Shown: positions 39,481-49,981 of the stretch, piece after piece | Layout of the letters: each line of letters opens with the position of its first letter | Numbering within the stretch: position 1 is the stretch's first letter | Origin: Pyrenopolyporus hunteri | Lineage: Eukaryota > Ascomycota > Sordariomycetes > Xylariales > Hypoxylaceae | DNA: 64,000 nucleotides | Assembly: GCA_902806595.1 (NCBI GenBank) | Contig: CADCXC010000004.1 | Span: forward strand, 124,001-188,000 | Reading direction: 5' to 3' | Position numbers and translations under genes: made by a program | The notes under the pieces: model-generated | The model's input: only the letters and a program-made list of their open reading frames with translations | The model's database searches: none | What the model was told of the DNA's origin: nothing

Positions 39481-41484
39481 ATGAAGTCGAGAACGTTTGC
39501 GCCGTCGTGGGCGCTCTGCTCCGCGCTCTTGGCCCTCCCTCAGATCGCGACCGCTTTCTACCTCCCCGGCGTCGCGCCTACATCGTACAAACCGGGCGAT
39601 AAAGTCCCTCTTTACGTCAACAGCATCAAGCCCGTCGCCGGTCAAGATGCGCTCCTGCATTCCGTTATATCATACGACTACTACAATGAGCGCTTTCAAT
39701 TTTGCCAACCCGAGGGCGGCCCGCGCTATGTGCCCGAAAGCCTGGGAAGCATCCTCTTTGGCGATCGGATTATGACTTCCCCGTTCGATTTAAGAATGAT
39801 GAAGAACGAGACCTCTTGCAAGAAGCTCTGCACCTCGAAATATGACTCGGCATCTGCGCACTTCGTCAATAAGCGTATCATGCAAGGCTATGCCTTGAAC
39901 TGGCTGGTAGACGGGTTGCCGGCGGGCCAGCATCTCCTCGATGACCTCACAGGGACCACGTTCTACAGCCCGGGCTTCGCTATGGGCACCGTCTCCACCA
40001 CCGACCCCGACGGTCCGACCTTTTTCAATAACCATTACGATATCGTTGTCGAATATCACAAGGTTAATGGAAAGGAAAACCAGCTAAGGGTGGTTGGTGT
40101 GATTGTTCAGCCGTCATCCAAGGCGTACAAGGGCGACAACCTGGACTGCAACGATAATCAGACGCCACCCGTCGTCCTCCTCGAAAAGGAGGGGTCTCTG
40201 ACCGAAGTCACGTTCACCTATAACGTGTACTGGACCGAGTCGCCCACTGCCTGGGCTACGCGATGGGACAAGTATCTGCACGTCTTCGACCCTAAGATTC
40301 ACTGGTTCTCTCTCGTGAACTCCGCCGTCGTTGTCATTTTCCTTACCGTCACGGTGGCTTCCGTCCTGTTCCGGGCTTTGAAGAAAGATATCGCGAGGTA
40401 CAACCGGCTAGATCAGATCAACTTGGATGATCTCTCCGGCGCTAATGATATCGAGGACGGGATTCAGGAAGACTCCGGTTGGAAGCTAGTCCATGGAGAT
40501 GTCTTCCGAACCCCATCTCATCCTCTGCTCCTCTCCGTCTTCCTCGGCAACGGTGCTCAGTTATTCGTCATGACCGGCTTCACCATCTGCTTTGCCCTAC
40601 TAGGTTTCTTGTCCCCATCGAACCGTGGCTCCCTCGGAACTATTATGATCATCCTATACACGCTCCTCAGCTTCGTTGGCGGCTATGTCTCCGCGAGAGT
40701 CTACAAGTCGATGAACGGCGAAAAATGGAAGCTAAACATTGGTCTGACTCCTCTTCTCGTCCCCGGCATCGTTTTCACGACGTTCTTCTTCTTGAACCTC
40801 TTCCTCTGGGCCAACGGGGCCGCTGGTGCTGTCCCGTTCACCACTATGCTGGTCATCGTTGGCATTTGGTTCATCATCTCTATCCCCCTCTCGGTTGCGG
40901 GCTCCTGGCTCGGGTTCCGCGCGTCGGCGATCCAGCCCCCCGTCCGAACTAACCAGATCCCGCGGCAGATCCCTCCCGCGACGACTTACCTGAAACCGAT
41001 CCCTAGCATGCTCCTCGTCGGTATCCTACCTTTCGGTGCGATTTTCGTCGAGCTGTACTTCATCATGAGCTCGATCTGGTTCAGTAAGATTTACTACATG
41101 TTCGGCTTCCTGTTTCTCTGCTACGGCCTCATGATCATCACGTGCGCTGCGGTAACAGTCTTGATGGTCTATTTCTTGTTATGCGCCGAGAATTACCACT
41201 GGCAATGGCGATCCTTCCTGGCGGCGGGCATGAGTGCGGGCTATATCTTCGCTAACGCCTTGATTTACCTAATTAGCAAGCTTTCACTAGGTGGCTTGTC
41301 CGGCACAGTGCTATATATCGGATACAGCGCTCTGCTTTCCTTCCTTTTCTTTATCTTAACGGGTATGTCTTCGGAAACGTGATGTCTAAGTCCGCTATAC
41401 TGACGTAGTATCCTAGGGTCTATTGGATTCTTCTCTAGTTGGTGGTTCGTGCATAAGATTTACCGATCTATCAAAATCGACTAA
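39481..41484 (+). CDS. EMP70: Emp70 / transmembrane 9 superfamily (nonaspanin) protein
   Basis: Two exons, 39481-41362 and 41417-41484, give 649 residues, normal for the family. The 54-bp intron starts GTATGT, has CTGAC near its end and ends CCTAG. Without splicing the protein would stop after SSET; splicing restores the family C-terminus 'GSIGFFSSWWFVHKIYRSIKID'. The N-terminal signal peptide (about residues 1-25, ending ATA-FYLPG) is followed by the lumenal domain with 'SYKPGDKVPLYVNSI', then nine hydrophobic segments from about residue 280. The C-terminal KID fits the K-X-D/E signal known to hold TM9 proteins in the Golgi through COPI. Family members sort membrane proteins and affect copper handling and adhesion in fungi. 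It is convergent with MED4. Confidence 0.93.
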
Positions 41485-42193
41485 ACAGCACTGGTTATGG
41501 AGGGGGCGAGGGAGCAGGTTGGGCTCCTTGGGCTCGGTGGACGACTACCTAGGGGCGATCCCTAAAAATTGTACTATATGAAATGTACGACCAGCATCTT
41601 CTTTCTGCCCCTGAACGCCGTCTTCGCAACCCGCCGTCGCGAGGCGGATGAATTCTGACGAGTTGCATAAATATGAAACGCGAATTCTAAAGTGCCTGGC
41701 GTTCCGGAAGGCGGTTCTTCTTCCAGGCCTAGGAGGGCTTTCGCATTAAACGAACGTGTAGAATAGAAAAAAGTTTAGCCCGGCTCCCGGCAGAGCGGAT
41801 AGACTCTTTCAATATTGGCGCTTGCGTACGTAGTGAAAAGGCATAACTAGAGTTCATAATTACGCGGGGCTGTGGCCGGTATATATCGTTTGCCCGCTGA
41901 CGTCGATCTATTGAGATTTCAATGTTCTGTTTTCACATCGCCTGCTCATAGACTCTAGGCGGTGCACTTATATGACCGCAATGACAACTTGAAGTATTAT
42001 GTTTATGTTAAAGTCTATGCAGGCCAGGCAGCCGTGATTTCATGTTCTGCCTACCGGTAACGATGCGTATCGCCTACAACATCGTAAATAGGGGCTAAGT
42101 CCGCCTATTCGAACGGAGCAAGTCAGGCCTAAACACCACCAGCCGGCCCCTATGCACCCCTGATGCTTTCTTAACTACGCGACTAGGACAACC
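41485..42193. other. Intergenic region between convergent EMP70 and MED4
   Basis: Contains the 3' UTRs of both genes. I see no gene, repeat array or structured RNA. Confidence 0.6.
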
Positions 42194-43320
42194 TTACTCA
42201 TCATCATCCTCGTCATCGTCAGCCATAAACTGGAACTGCTTCTTCTCGCCCACGGGCGACGTGCCCGCGGGCTGACTGGGCCCCGCGCCGCCCGTGACGC
42301 TCGCGCGGCGCCAGGCCTCCCTCTGCTCCCTCTCGCGCTCGGCCCGCATCCTCGCCTGCTCCTCCCTGGCCCTGCGCTCGCGCTCCTCCCGCTCCTGGCG
42401 CTCGCGTTCCTCTGCCTGCCGCCGCTCTTCCTCCTCGCGCTCCTTCCGCGCCTTCTCCTCCTCCGGGTCGTAGTTCTCCGGGTCGATCCCGCGCTCCGAG
42501 AGGAACGCGAGCGAGGCTAGCGCACCCTTGCGCACCTGCTCCTCGTTCGGCCACGGGATGAATTCGAACCCGCTGTACGGGTTCAGCTGCCACGGTAGGT
42601 CTTCTTGTATGTTCGCCCCTTCGCCAGTTGTGGTGGCGGCGGGGGTCTGCTGGGTCTGCGACGCGGGATCCGGTTGTTGCACCCCGTTCGCGTTTGCGGG
42701 AGTCGGGGCGCCGGCTGGGCCTGATTGCGCGCCGTTGGGTGTCCCGCCGGCAGGTGTTGTCGCCGCTGTCTCCGTCACGGCTGGCGCCCCATTGTTCTCG
42801 GCTTTGGCCTCGGGTGGCACGCTGTTGAGAGCGCCCGCAGGTGGCATTGTGGTTTTGCTAATGCGCCGGGCGTAGCTAAGTAGCACATCGTAGTCGATGT
42901 CGTAGCTCGGGACGTCCGAGGGGAATACGGTGGCAGGGGCACCGACGAGTTCCTTGCGCGTGTTCGCGAGTAGGCGTAGAGTGTCCTTGATTTGGGCGTC
43001 GAAGCTTGCTGTCGCTGCTCGTAGATCTTGGATTCGGCGATAATTGGATTGGTGGGTCTGCACTATCGGCGTAGATATATTAGGATTTTAAGTTATAAAG
43101 GGATGTAACGTAGACTTGGCCGTCGCATGATGGGATGAAGAGCGAGGGCAGAAGGGGAAGAGAAGAACATACGGTCCTCTAAGCCTTTGTTCAGCTCGAT
43201 ATCGGCAAGGCCTAGATCATTGACCTGATTTACGGAGGGGTGGTATTTGGAGATCGAGTCAACCAGAGTGCCTAGCGCCTTCTCGACGCGATCAAAGCAG
43301 AGGTCCAACTGCTTATCCAT
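42194..43320 (-). CDS. MED4: Mediator complex subunit 4
   Basis: Exon 1 is 43320-43173 (minus strand) and exon 2 is 43062-42194; together they give 338 residues. The 110-bp intron has a GTATGT donor and a CGATAG acceptor, and splicing joins LED to LQTHQSNYRR in frame. The conserved Med4 core is visible: 'LRAATASFDAQIKDTLRLLANTRKEL' (about 64-89) and 'YDVLLSYARRISKTTMPPAG' (about 107-126), the latter typical of Med4. A Pro/Ala/Thr/Gln-rich linker follows, then 'DLPWQLNPYSGFEFIPWPNEEQVR', a long Glu/Arg coiled coil (about 250-305) and an acidic end (ADDDEDDDE). Med4 belongs to the Mediator middle module and contacts RNA polymerase II machinery in the nucleus. It is divergent from QCR10 over 485 bp. 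Confidence 0.9.
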
Positions 43321-43805
43321 TTTTCCGGAGACAAGGACGGGTTATGTCAAGATTGGGAGGAATACGGTGAGGGAGTGAAGGGTGAAGCTTTCACGATCCG
43401 AGCTATCGATGAATTCAAGTACATAGTACATGTGCGAACTTTCCGTAAGGTACATGCACATGCACGAGGTACATGTACGGACGAGGTACGTGCGTACCTA
43501 GGTACGTACTACGTACAGCACAAATAGGTACATATATGCCCTTGTACCTTGGTTGAATCGGATTTGTGGCTGATGGCTGATGACCTTTAACTCCAAGCTC
43601 TGTGGCATGACGCCGTAGCTTATGTAAGTTGATCGAATCCTCTAGGTACCGGGATCCGCCGAGGCCTGATGGAATACCGCGCAGCTCAAATCCATCGAAA
43701 ACCGGAATTGCTAGTTGAAGCTGTCACCAAAAGTCTCAACACAACTTTGCCGTTTCCTTGCCATTGAACCTCTCCGCCCACCTACCGCTCGACCCCAAGT
43801 CAAGA
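43321..43805. promoter_or_regulatory. Divergent promoter region MED4 / QCR10 with palindrome cluster
   Basis: 485 bp between the two starts. A cluster at about 43448-43515 is built from overlapping palindromes: TGCACATGCA, GTACATGTAC, a perfect TACCTAGGTA at 43495-43504 and TACGTACTACGTA. This may be regulatory or simply a local expansion of the dispersed motif. Confidence 0.55.
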
Positions 43806-44582
43806 TGGTATTCCAGGTACGATCTTTGCCAGCTTCCGATGTCCTCCATACGCCTCGATGTCGAATTATTGCTCTTCGACCGTTTGCAAGTTCGGCTGTG
43901 GATTTTCGCTAATTTGATGGGACTATAGACCCCCATTCGACGGGCATCATACCCCTCCTACAAGAGTCCCTACGGACCCAAGTGAGTGCGCCCCGAATCC
44001 GCGTCTCCGGAATCTATGATACTATAGGCCTTGGACGAAGCGTCAAGAATATGAAATCTGGAAACCTGAAGAATCGCACGATGGGCTAGAATTTGAGGAG
44101 TTGTTTGGGTCTGGGCGTATGGGGCTGACAGGAGGGAACGAACAGGTACCACTACCAACCTAACGTCGCAGGATGGACCTTTAAGCAGCTAGGTTACCTG
44201 TAAGCACCCCGATTCACCCCTTTCGGCCTATCGAAACAGCTAGGCTCCCATTTGGCCGAGCGTATGTATGTGCGGTCTGCGAGAGCTTGGGCGGCTCCAG
44301 TCAACGCAAACCCGGTCCGTTATTTATACCGCGATCGACAGAGAGCTGACAATCGTGGCCTATAGCGGCTTCAAGGCGGGCGCTTTCGGGGGTGTAGCCC
44401 TCTTCGCAGTCCTCTACTACGCCTCCGGCATCCCGAGGGTAAGGAAAGATATCCTTCAGAAGCTTCCCGTCATCGGCGGTTACTTCATCAAGGAGATTCC
44501 TCCGTCGGACAACGTGAGTGGGCCATATTGCGCTCTCTTCCCGGACCAACCGTTACTGACGAACCATGCGTAGCCTTTCTAA
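43806..44582 (+). CDS. QCR10: Cytochrome bc1 complex subunit 10 (Qcr10), five exons
   Basis: The exons are 43806-43817 (12 nt), 43929-43981, 44146-44199, 44366-44513 and 44574-44582 (9 nt including TAA). The product is 91 residues: MVFQ, then TPIRRASYPSYKSPYGPK, YHYQPNVAGWTFKQLGYL, GFKAGAFGGVALFAVLYYAS, GIPRVRKDILQKLPVIGGYF, IKEIPPSDN and PF. This agrees over its whole length with fungal Qcr10, a small single-pass subunit of mitochondrial complex III. The membrane segment is about residues 43-60. All four introns have GT...AG ends (GTACGA, GTGAGT, GTAAGC, GTGAGT donors), with GCTAAT and GCTGAC branch sites in the first two, and phases match exactly. More than 60% of the gene is intron, and two of its five coding exons carry only four and three codons, so automatic annotation could easily miss it. 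Confidence 0.92.
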
Positions 44583-44841
44583 AGTCGGCTATGCTGGTGG
44601 TTTCTACTAGAAGTAGACAGGGGAGCGCAACGCCGGAATAGAGCGAACTTCTGTACAAAAAGTCGACATCCGAATAGATATTCTTCAACCTTAAGATACC
44701 TTGCTTTTTTGGTATCCGGCATAGGCCTATTCTACACAGTGCTCGCCTTAGGCCTACCTCATCTAAGCGTCTATTGTGTATAGTGGTGTTACAATGATTC
44801 CCTTATATGAAGCTCATCATCTGGTTCTCTTTATGGTTTTC
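44583..44841. other. Short convergent 3' region QCR10 / DHODH
   Basis: 259 bp shared by the 3' ends of both genes; nothing else is visible. Confidence 0.6.
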
Positions 44842-46377
44842 CTATGCTTTCTTCTCCGTCATCTCCTCCTTCATCTCTCTCTTCATGCGAGTGACGGTCC
44901 CGGCGCCTCCATAGACTAGCCCCGTATAGACCATAGCGACACTCGCACCAGCGTTTAGAATCTCTAAGGCTCTCCTCCCATTCGTGATTCCGCCCGTAGC
45001 AAATATGACTTTCTGTTCCAGTGGCTGGCTGGTACTGGTCTTCGGTTCATTTTCAGAGAAGCCAGTGATGGTGCCCTCGATTGCGGCTATGCTCGCGTCA
45101 ACAGCCTCGTCGGCGACTACCTTATCAGTTGGGATAGAGTGGAACGATTGGCCGTCCAACATTTTCCGGTACCGTTTGACTAGGTCTACCGTCCGGTCGA
45201 ACATCATCGGGCCCGAGTACCCACCGGTCTCCATCAGAGTAAGCTGCTCCTTGTATGGTAAATTTATCCCTTGGGGGATTAGCCCAGCTCGTCGCTTGGT
45301 TGTGTTGCCCACGATGACTCCATCGACGCCGCTCGACCACACTGCCTGTACAATGCCTTCCATCTGAGAATCCTCATCCTCGTCCGGCGAGACCTTTACC
45401 ATAACCTTGGGCTTCTGTTTCCTGTCCGTCCGCCTCGCCTCGTCGACAACGGCGCTCAGTATCCGGGTCAGAGGTTCTACGGCCTGCAGGTCGCGGAGCC
45501 CTGGCGTGTTCGGGCTACTCACGTTGACCACAAGCACATCCGCGTACGGCGCCAGCCGGCGTACACAATATTCGTAGTCTCGTTTCACGGCATCTACGTC
45601 CCTCTCGTCCGTATCCTTGTTCTTCGCGATCTGTACCAGCAGCATGCGCCCAGGTAGCAGACTGCCGGGAGGCACATTGGCCTCGCCATTTAGCACGCCC
45701 TTCTCGTCCAGGCCGACAGTCCTCGCAAAGCGCCTAACCCGCTCCCTCAACCGCATGGCCATGTCGTCAGCACCACGCGAATTCAGCCCGTATCGGTTGA
45801 TCAAGCCGTCCAGGGTAGGGACACGGAACATCCGTGGTTTTGGGTTACCCTCCTGGGGGCGGGGGGTGCAGCCACCAACTTCGACGATGGAGGCGCCGAG
45901 GGCGAACAGTGCGTCCGGGATATCAGCATGTTTGTCGAGGCCCGCGGAGATGGCGATCGGGTTCGCTAACTGCGAGCCGAATACGGAGACAGAGATATTT
46001 GGGCCGGCGATGTCGGAAGAAGGGCGCTCGCGCGGGTGCAGACCTAGGCTGTATAAGTTCTTCATAGAGGAAACAGCAGCATTGTGCGCCTCTTCAGCAT
46101 CCGGGTACAGGAATCGGAGCAGCGGCGGGACGACGTAACGATGGACGAAGGCACGGGTATCGGTAGTATATATGTAGATTGCATAGCCAGAAAGCACTAT
46201 AGATGTTGCGAAGAAGGCCGTTTTTAACCGAGACACGGGCAGCGATGCAGTTGAGGAGGTTGAGGCATGGCGGGCGGCGATTCGGGAACGGAGCTGGACG
46301 GGAGCCCGTCTCGAGGAAAGCAGCGGGTGGGCAGGGGAGCTAAGGAAGCGCTGGGCTATTCGACTTGAAGATGCCAT
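44842..46377 (-). CDS. URA9: Dihydroorotate dehydrogenase (quinone), mitochondrial, class 2
   Basis: 511 residues, no intron, ATG at 46377-46375. The enzyme oxidises dihydroorotate to orotate with FMN and ubiquinone, step four of pyrimidine synthesis, on the inner mitochondrial membrane. The N-terminus is Ser/Arg-rich without acidic residues (1-50), a mitochondrial presequence, followed by a membrane helix at about 51-70. Family motifs include 'NPIAISAGLDKHADIPDALF' (139-158), 'VGGCTPRPQEGNPKPRMFR' (167-185), 'NRYGLNS' (194-200), the catalytic-loop 'VNVSSPNTPGLRDLQ' (284-298), 'VKVSPD' and the FMN-phosphate region 'ATGGITNGRRALEILNAGAS' (460-479). A Ser/Thr-rich insertion of about 45 residues (410-455) separates the last two parts of the barrel. 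The presequence plus membrane helix separates it from the cytosolic class 1A enzyme of budding yeast. Confidence 0.95.
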   Translation of the reverse strand: MASSSRIAQRFLSSPAHPLLSSRRAPVQLRSRIAARHASTSSTASLPVSRLKTAFFATSIVLSGYAIYIYTTDTRAFVHRYVVPPLLRFLYPDAEEAHNAAVSSMKNLYSLGLHPRERPSSDIAGPNISVSVFGSQLANPIAISAGLDKHADIPDALFALGASIVEVGGCTPRPQEGNPKPRMFRVPTLDGLINRYGLNSRGADDMAMRLRERVRRFARTVGLDEKGVLNGEANVPPGSLLPGRMLLVQIAKNKDTDERDVDAVKRDYEYCVRRLAPYADVLVVNVSSPNTPGLRDLQAVEPLTRILSAVVDEARRTDRKQKPKVMVKVSPDEDEDSQMEGIVQAVWSSGVDGVIVGNTTKRRAGLIPQGINLPYKEQLTLMETGGYSGPMMFDRTVDLVKRYRKMLDGQSFHSIPTDKVVADEAVDASIAAIEGTITGFSENEPKTSTSQPLEQKVIFATGGITNGRRALEILNAGASVAMVYTGLVYGGAGTVTRMKREMKEEMTEKKA

Positions 46378-46980
46378 TGCAATTGTATGTAGCTAAGCAT
46401 AGTGACCGTCAACGCCTTGCTGTTGGGATAGAATTGATCTATCGAGGCCGAGCGGTCGAGCTTTTTGTTCCTTAGATCGGATGTTTTGAAGCTTGGAAAC
46501 TTGAAAAAACCCCGGAACTTTTAGCGGCGTCACTTTTCTCGAACAATCATAGTGGGGGGGTTCGGTAGGGTAGGTACCTAAGGTAACGCATTAGGTATAC
46601 GGATGGAGCCGCCGGTCCGTCAGGGAGGTACATGACATTCATCACCTGCAACAATTACCTAGGTAGGTACCTAGGTAGCTTATCGATATAGATCAGTACC
46701 GCTTTGTAGGTACCTAAGGTACCTATGGATTCCCTTCGATGTCCCTGAATGCATTCCCATCCATGTATCCCTTATGTAACCCTTCAATGAGTGCCTAGGC
46801 ATATAACATACTTCATATCTACAGTCGTACTATAGGTGCTCAACCATGCGAAAGGTACCAAATGCCGTAAAAGAACATCAATTCGACGCATATTTCATAA
46901 AGATACGCACCTACTCTTGAGTTCCTGGCACATCTCTTCATGTCTATCTTCGCACCCCTTTATTTTTCGGGCCCTACATT
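46378..46980. promoter_or_regulatory. Divergent promoter region DHODH / ALG10
   Basis: 603 bp between divergent starts. It has two perfect TACCTAGGTA copies (46656-46665 and 46668-46677) overlapping a TAGGTAGGTACC series, plus near-copies around 46572 and 46708-46722. No gene is visible. Confidence 0.6.
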
Positions 46981-49174
46981 ATGACAATGGCTCTGTTGTT
47001 GGAGCCGGACTCGTCGCTGGCCCTCCAGCTGGCCCGTTATGCCCTCGTTTCCGCCGTCCTGCACTTCCACGCAACCCATAGGATAGGTCCTTTTCCTACA
47101 GGATTAACCCTATTCCTGACTTTGCTAAGTATTGGCCTTCTTGGTCGAGTTTGGTTATCGTTCGTCACCGGACACGCTCCAGAACCTTACCTGGTATGTA
47201 CTTGATAGGAATCACCTCTCATTCTTCGTCATATGAGTATAATAACGGCTAAATGAAATCCAGGACGAAGTTTTTCATATCCCTCAAGCTCAGGTCTACT
47301 GTGATGGGAAATATAGCGTTTGGGATGACAAGATTACCACACCTCCTGGGCTGTCAGTTCACGCTATTCAGCTTATGCTATAATTCTCGGCTAACATTGT
47401 GTAGCTACGTCTTGACAATCCTAGCAAACAAACTAGTAGGGTATCCATGTTCAGTCTACCACCTTCGGCTATTCAACGTAGAGGTTATCTCTTACCTCGC
47501 CTTAGCTGCTATCAAATCCAGGGTTCAGCTTGAACAGCTAGGGACGATAGACCATGCGCAAGCCTCGCGCCTTTATTCTCCAGACAGCGCCTGGCTAGGG
47601 ATCAACGTCGCCTTGTTCCCAGTCCTATTCTTTTTCTCTGGTTTATATTACACAGATGTCATCTCTACGTTCGTTGTGTTGCTTGCCTACGTCAATCACC
47701 TAAGTCGTGCGAGTTCGGATAAACCATCCGTAATGAGTAGTGCCTATACGCTCCTCCTTGAACTCTTAGCTCTGTGCATGAGGCAGACCAATGTCTTCTG
47801 GGCGGTCGTGTATATGGGTGGCTTAGAAGTCGTCCAGGGCGTGAAGGCCCTCCGTCCCGAATCTATACCAACTCCAACATTTACCACATTATCAGAGCAG
47901 ATTCGTTTTTACACTTGGAGGTACTCACTGGGTGATATCCACGATCCGCCACTCGATCTAACGACTCCGGTTGGTACGTCTCGAATTCATATCATCATTA
48001 TATACTATTCTCTCTCTGACTCGGGGCATAGATATGCTCCTCTCTGCAATAAGTATCGGCGTAGCTACAATCTGCAATTCCGGAACGATTATACGTCGGC
48101 GTATCTGGCCGCATCTACTAATCCTAGGGGCGTTCGTTAGTTTTGTTGTGTGGAACGGTGGCGTTGTCCTAGGTCTGTTGAGCCGGTATATTATCCCGTT
48201 CCCTAATAATCGGTTACTAATTAAATACAGGAGATAAATCCAACCATATAGCGACTCTGCATCTAGCTCAGATGCTGTACATCTGGCCCCTGTTTGCGTT
48301 TTTCTCGGCACCTCTCTTCATTCCGCGCCTCACACGCCTAGCCATAGATGTTTTCGATATTATTGCAGGTTCAGGCAAGCCAGCGCCACCGTCAGGGAAA
48401 GCCCCTATTCCCAAGAGCCGCTCAGACAGAACAAGCGAGGCCAATCAGTCTCCGGCGTTGAAAACTTTCAATTGCGTTGGATCAAGCCACACGCTCCATT
48501 CTATCATTGTCCTCGCCTGCGCTTTAGCGGCGACCACATTGATCGTGAAATATAACACCATCGTCCACCCATTCACCCTAGCCGACAACAGACACTACAT
48601 GTTCTATATCTTCCGATACACAATATTAAAATCGCACTGGATGAGATACGCCCTCGTCCCAGCGTACATTGTTTGCGGCTGGTTGTGTTGGGCCGCTCTC
48701 CAGGGGAGCCCCTTTTCTACCGTATCACGTCGGGGTCCTTCGTGGATACGGACGCCATTCGGCGGTGAATTCGGATCAATAACTACGGCTGCAGTCGATA
48801 ATAAGCCATCGCATACGAGGCGCAAGGGATCTAACTTAATAGCGACGCCACCGCCCACATCAACCGTCCTAATTCTGCTCCTCGCCTCCGCGCTCTCCCT
48901 CGTAACGGCGCCGCTGGTCGAACCGCGGTACTTTATCCTGCCATGGGTATTCTGGAGACTACTCGCGCCGGGAGGCCCCGCGTTCCCGACCACTAAGTCG
49001 GAGTCGAGCTTACTCTCACTAGCCTCGCGACGGCTCGTGCTTCTCGCCGAGACGGCGTGGTTCCTGCTTATCAACGCCGTTACTATGTACGTGTTTGTGA
49101 CGCGGCCGTTTTACTGGAGGGCGCCGGATGGGGCGCTCTTAGATGACGGGAGAGTGCAGAGGTTTATGTGGTGA
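46981..49174 (+). CDS. ALG10: Dolichyl-phosphate-glucose alpha-1,2-glucosyltransferase Alg10
   Basis: Five exons: 46981-47193, 47264-47352, 47405-47973, 48032-48172 and 48231-49174, giving 651 residues. Each junction restores family sequence: EPYL|DEVFHIPQAQVYCDGKYS, TTPPGL|YVLTILANK, LDLTTPV|DMLLSAIS and GGVVLG|DKSNHIATLHLAQMLYIWP. Donors are GTATGT, GTCAGT, GTACGT and GTCTGT; the second and fourth are weak but needed. The acidic DEVFH near residue 72 and the KITTPPGLY segment are hallmarks of Alg10/Die2. About a dozen hydrophobic segments fit the multi-span ER membrane topology. The enzyme adds the last, third glucose to the lipid-linked oligosaccharide before N-glycan transfer. Low-complexity inserts in exon 5 (around PPSGKAPIPKSRSDR and RRKGSNL) are probably loops. 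Confidence 0.9.
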
Positions 49175-49981
49175 TTCCGATGCTCTATCTCAGGTAGTTT
49201 GTTTACCCGCTATAGAACATCAGTGGATATAGGGAAAAAAAATACGAATATCCACGGCGTTTTACGCCCAAATCAAATCACGTAATCTGGTGTTCAGGTT
49301 CTACCTAGGGTCCACAGGCACATGAGCAAGCAGATCAGATATATCGTCGTCTCAATTTCCACCCTCAGTATTCATCTAATAGTTTTAGGAATTCTACCTG
49401 AGCGGGTAAAGGAGGTATGTAGGATAGAATCTTCGGTTGAAGTTCAAATGTTCGGATCTTATGTGGTAGATGTGAACTTCACCTGCCTGTTCTATGATAT
49501 CCATTTTATGAGGGATGGCGTATCGCCGCGTGCTGAGATGAGATAATGATATCCGGCGTCGGGGCCGATAGTATGTATCAGACTGCTTCCTCTATCGAAA
49601 GCTTTTTTTTCTTTTGACCGCTCTCTAGCATGACCGCTTCAAAATCATATATCCAAGGCCACCTAAACGCCCGTTCCTAAATAGTAAACCATGACGCCAT
49701 GCCGTGCCGTGTACAATGACCAACCGCCCATTCCCAATTGTATATTTGGGCGACCTTGATCTTATCTCCGTCCTTCGATTCGGCGCCTCGTTGAGAGCAG
49801 CCATGCAGCCGTGCCGTGTATCCCATCCATGTACCATGTCCCAACCTAGGGGTCCCCAGCGAGCAACTGGTTAGGTCGATAAGGCCGCCACCACATTATT
49901 TCCCTAGTTGCTCGCCCGTAGTGAGGGGTCTATCCGAGTCCTGTTCCGTACCGGAGATAGATAATGCTCTTAAGTACCTAA
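49175..49981. other. Intergenic region downstream of ALG10
   Basis: 807 bp between the convergent 3' ends of ALG10 and the next minus-strand gene. I see only short accidental frames and no recognisable RNA or repeat array. Confidence 0.5.

Noticed and set aside
39497..40952. Alternative frames inside the EMP70 gene (92 and 157 codons)
   Set aside because: Shadow frames of a strongly conserved family coding sequence, Arg/Ser/Pro-rich without features.
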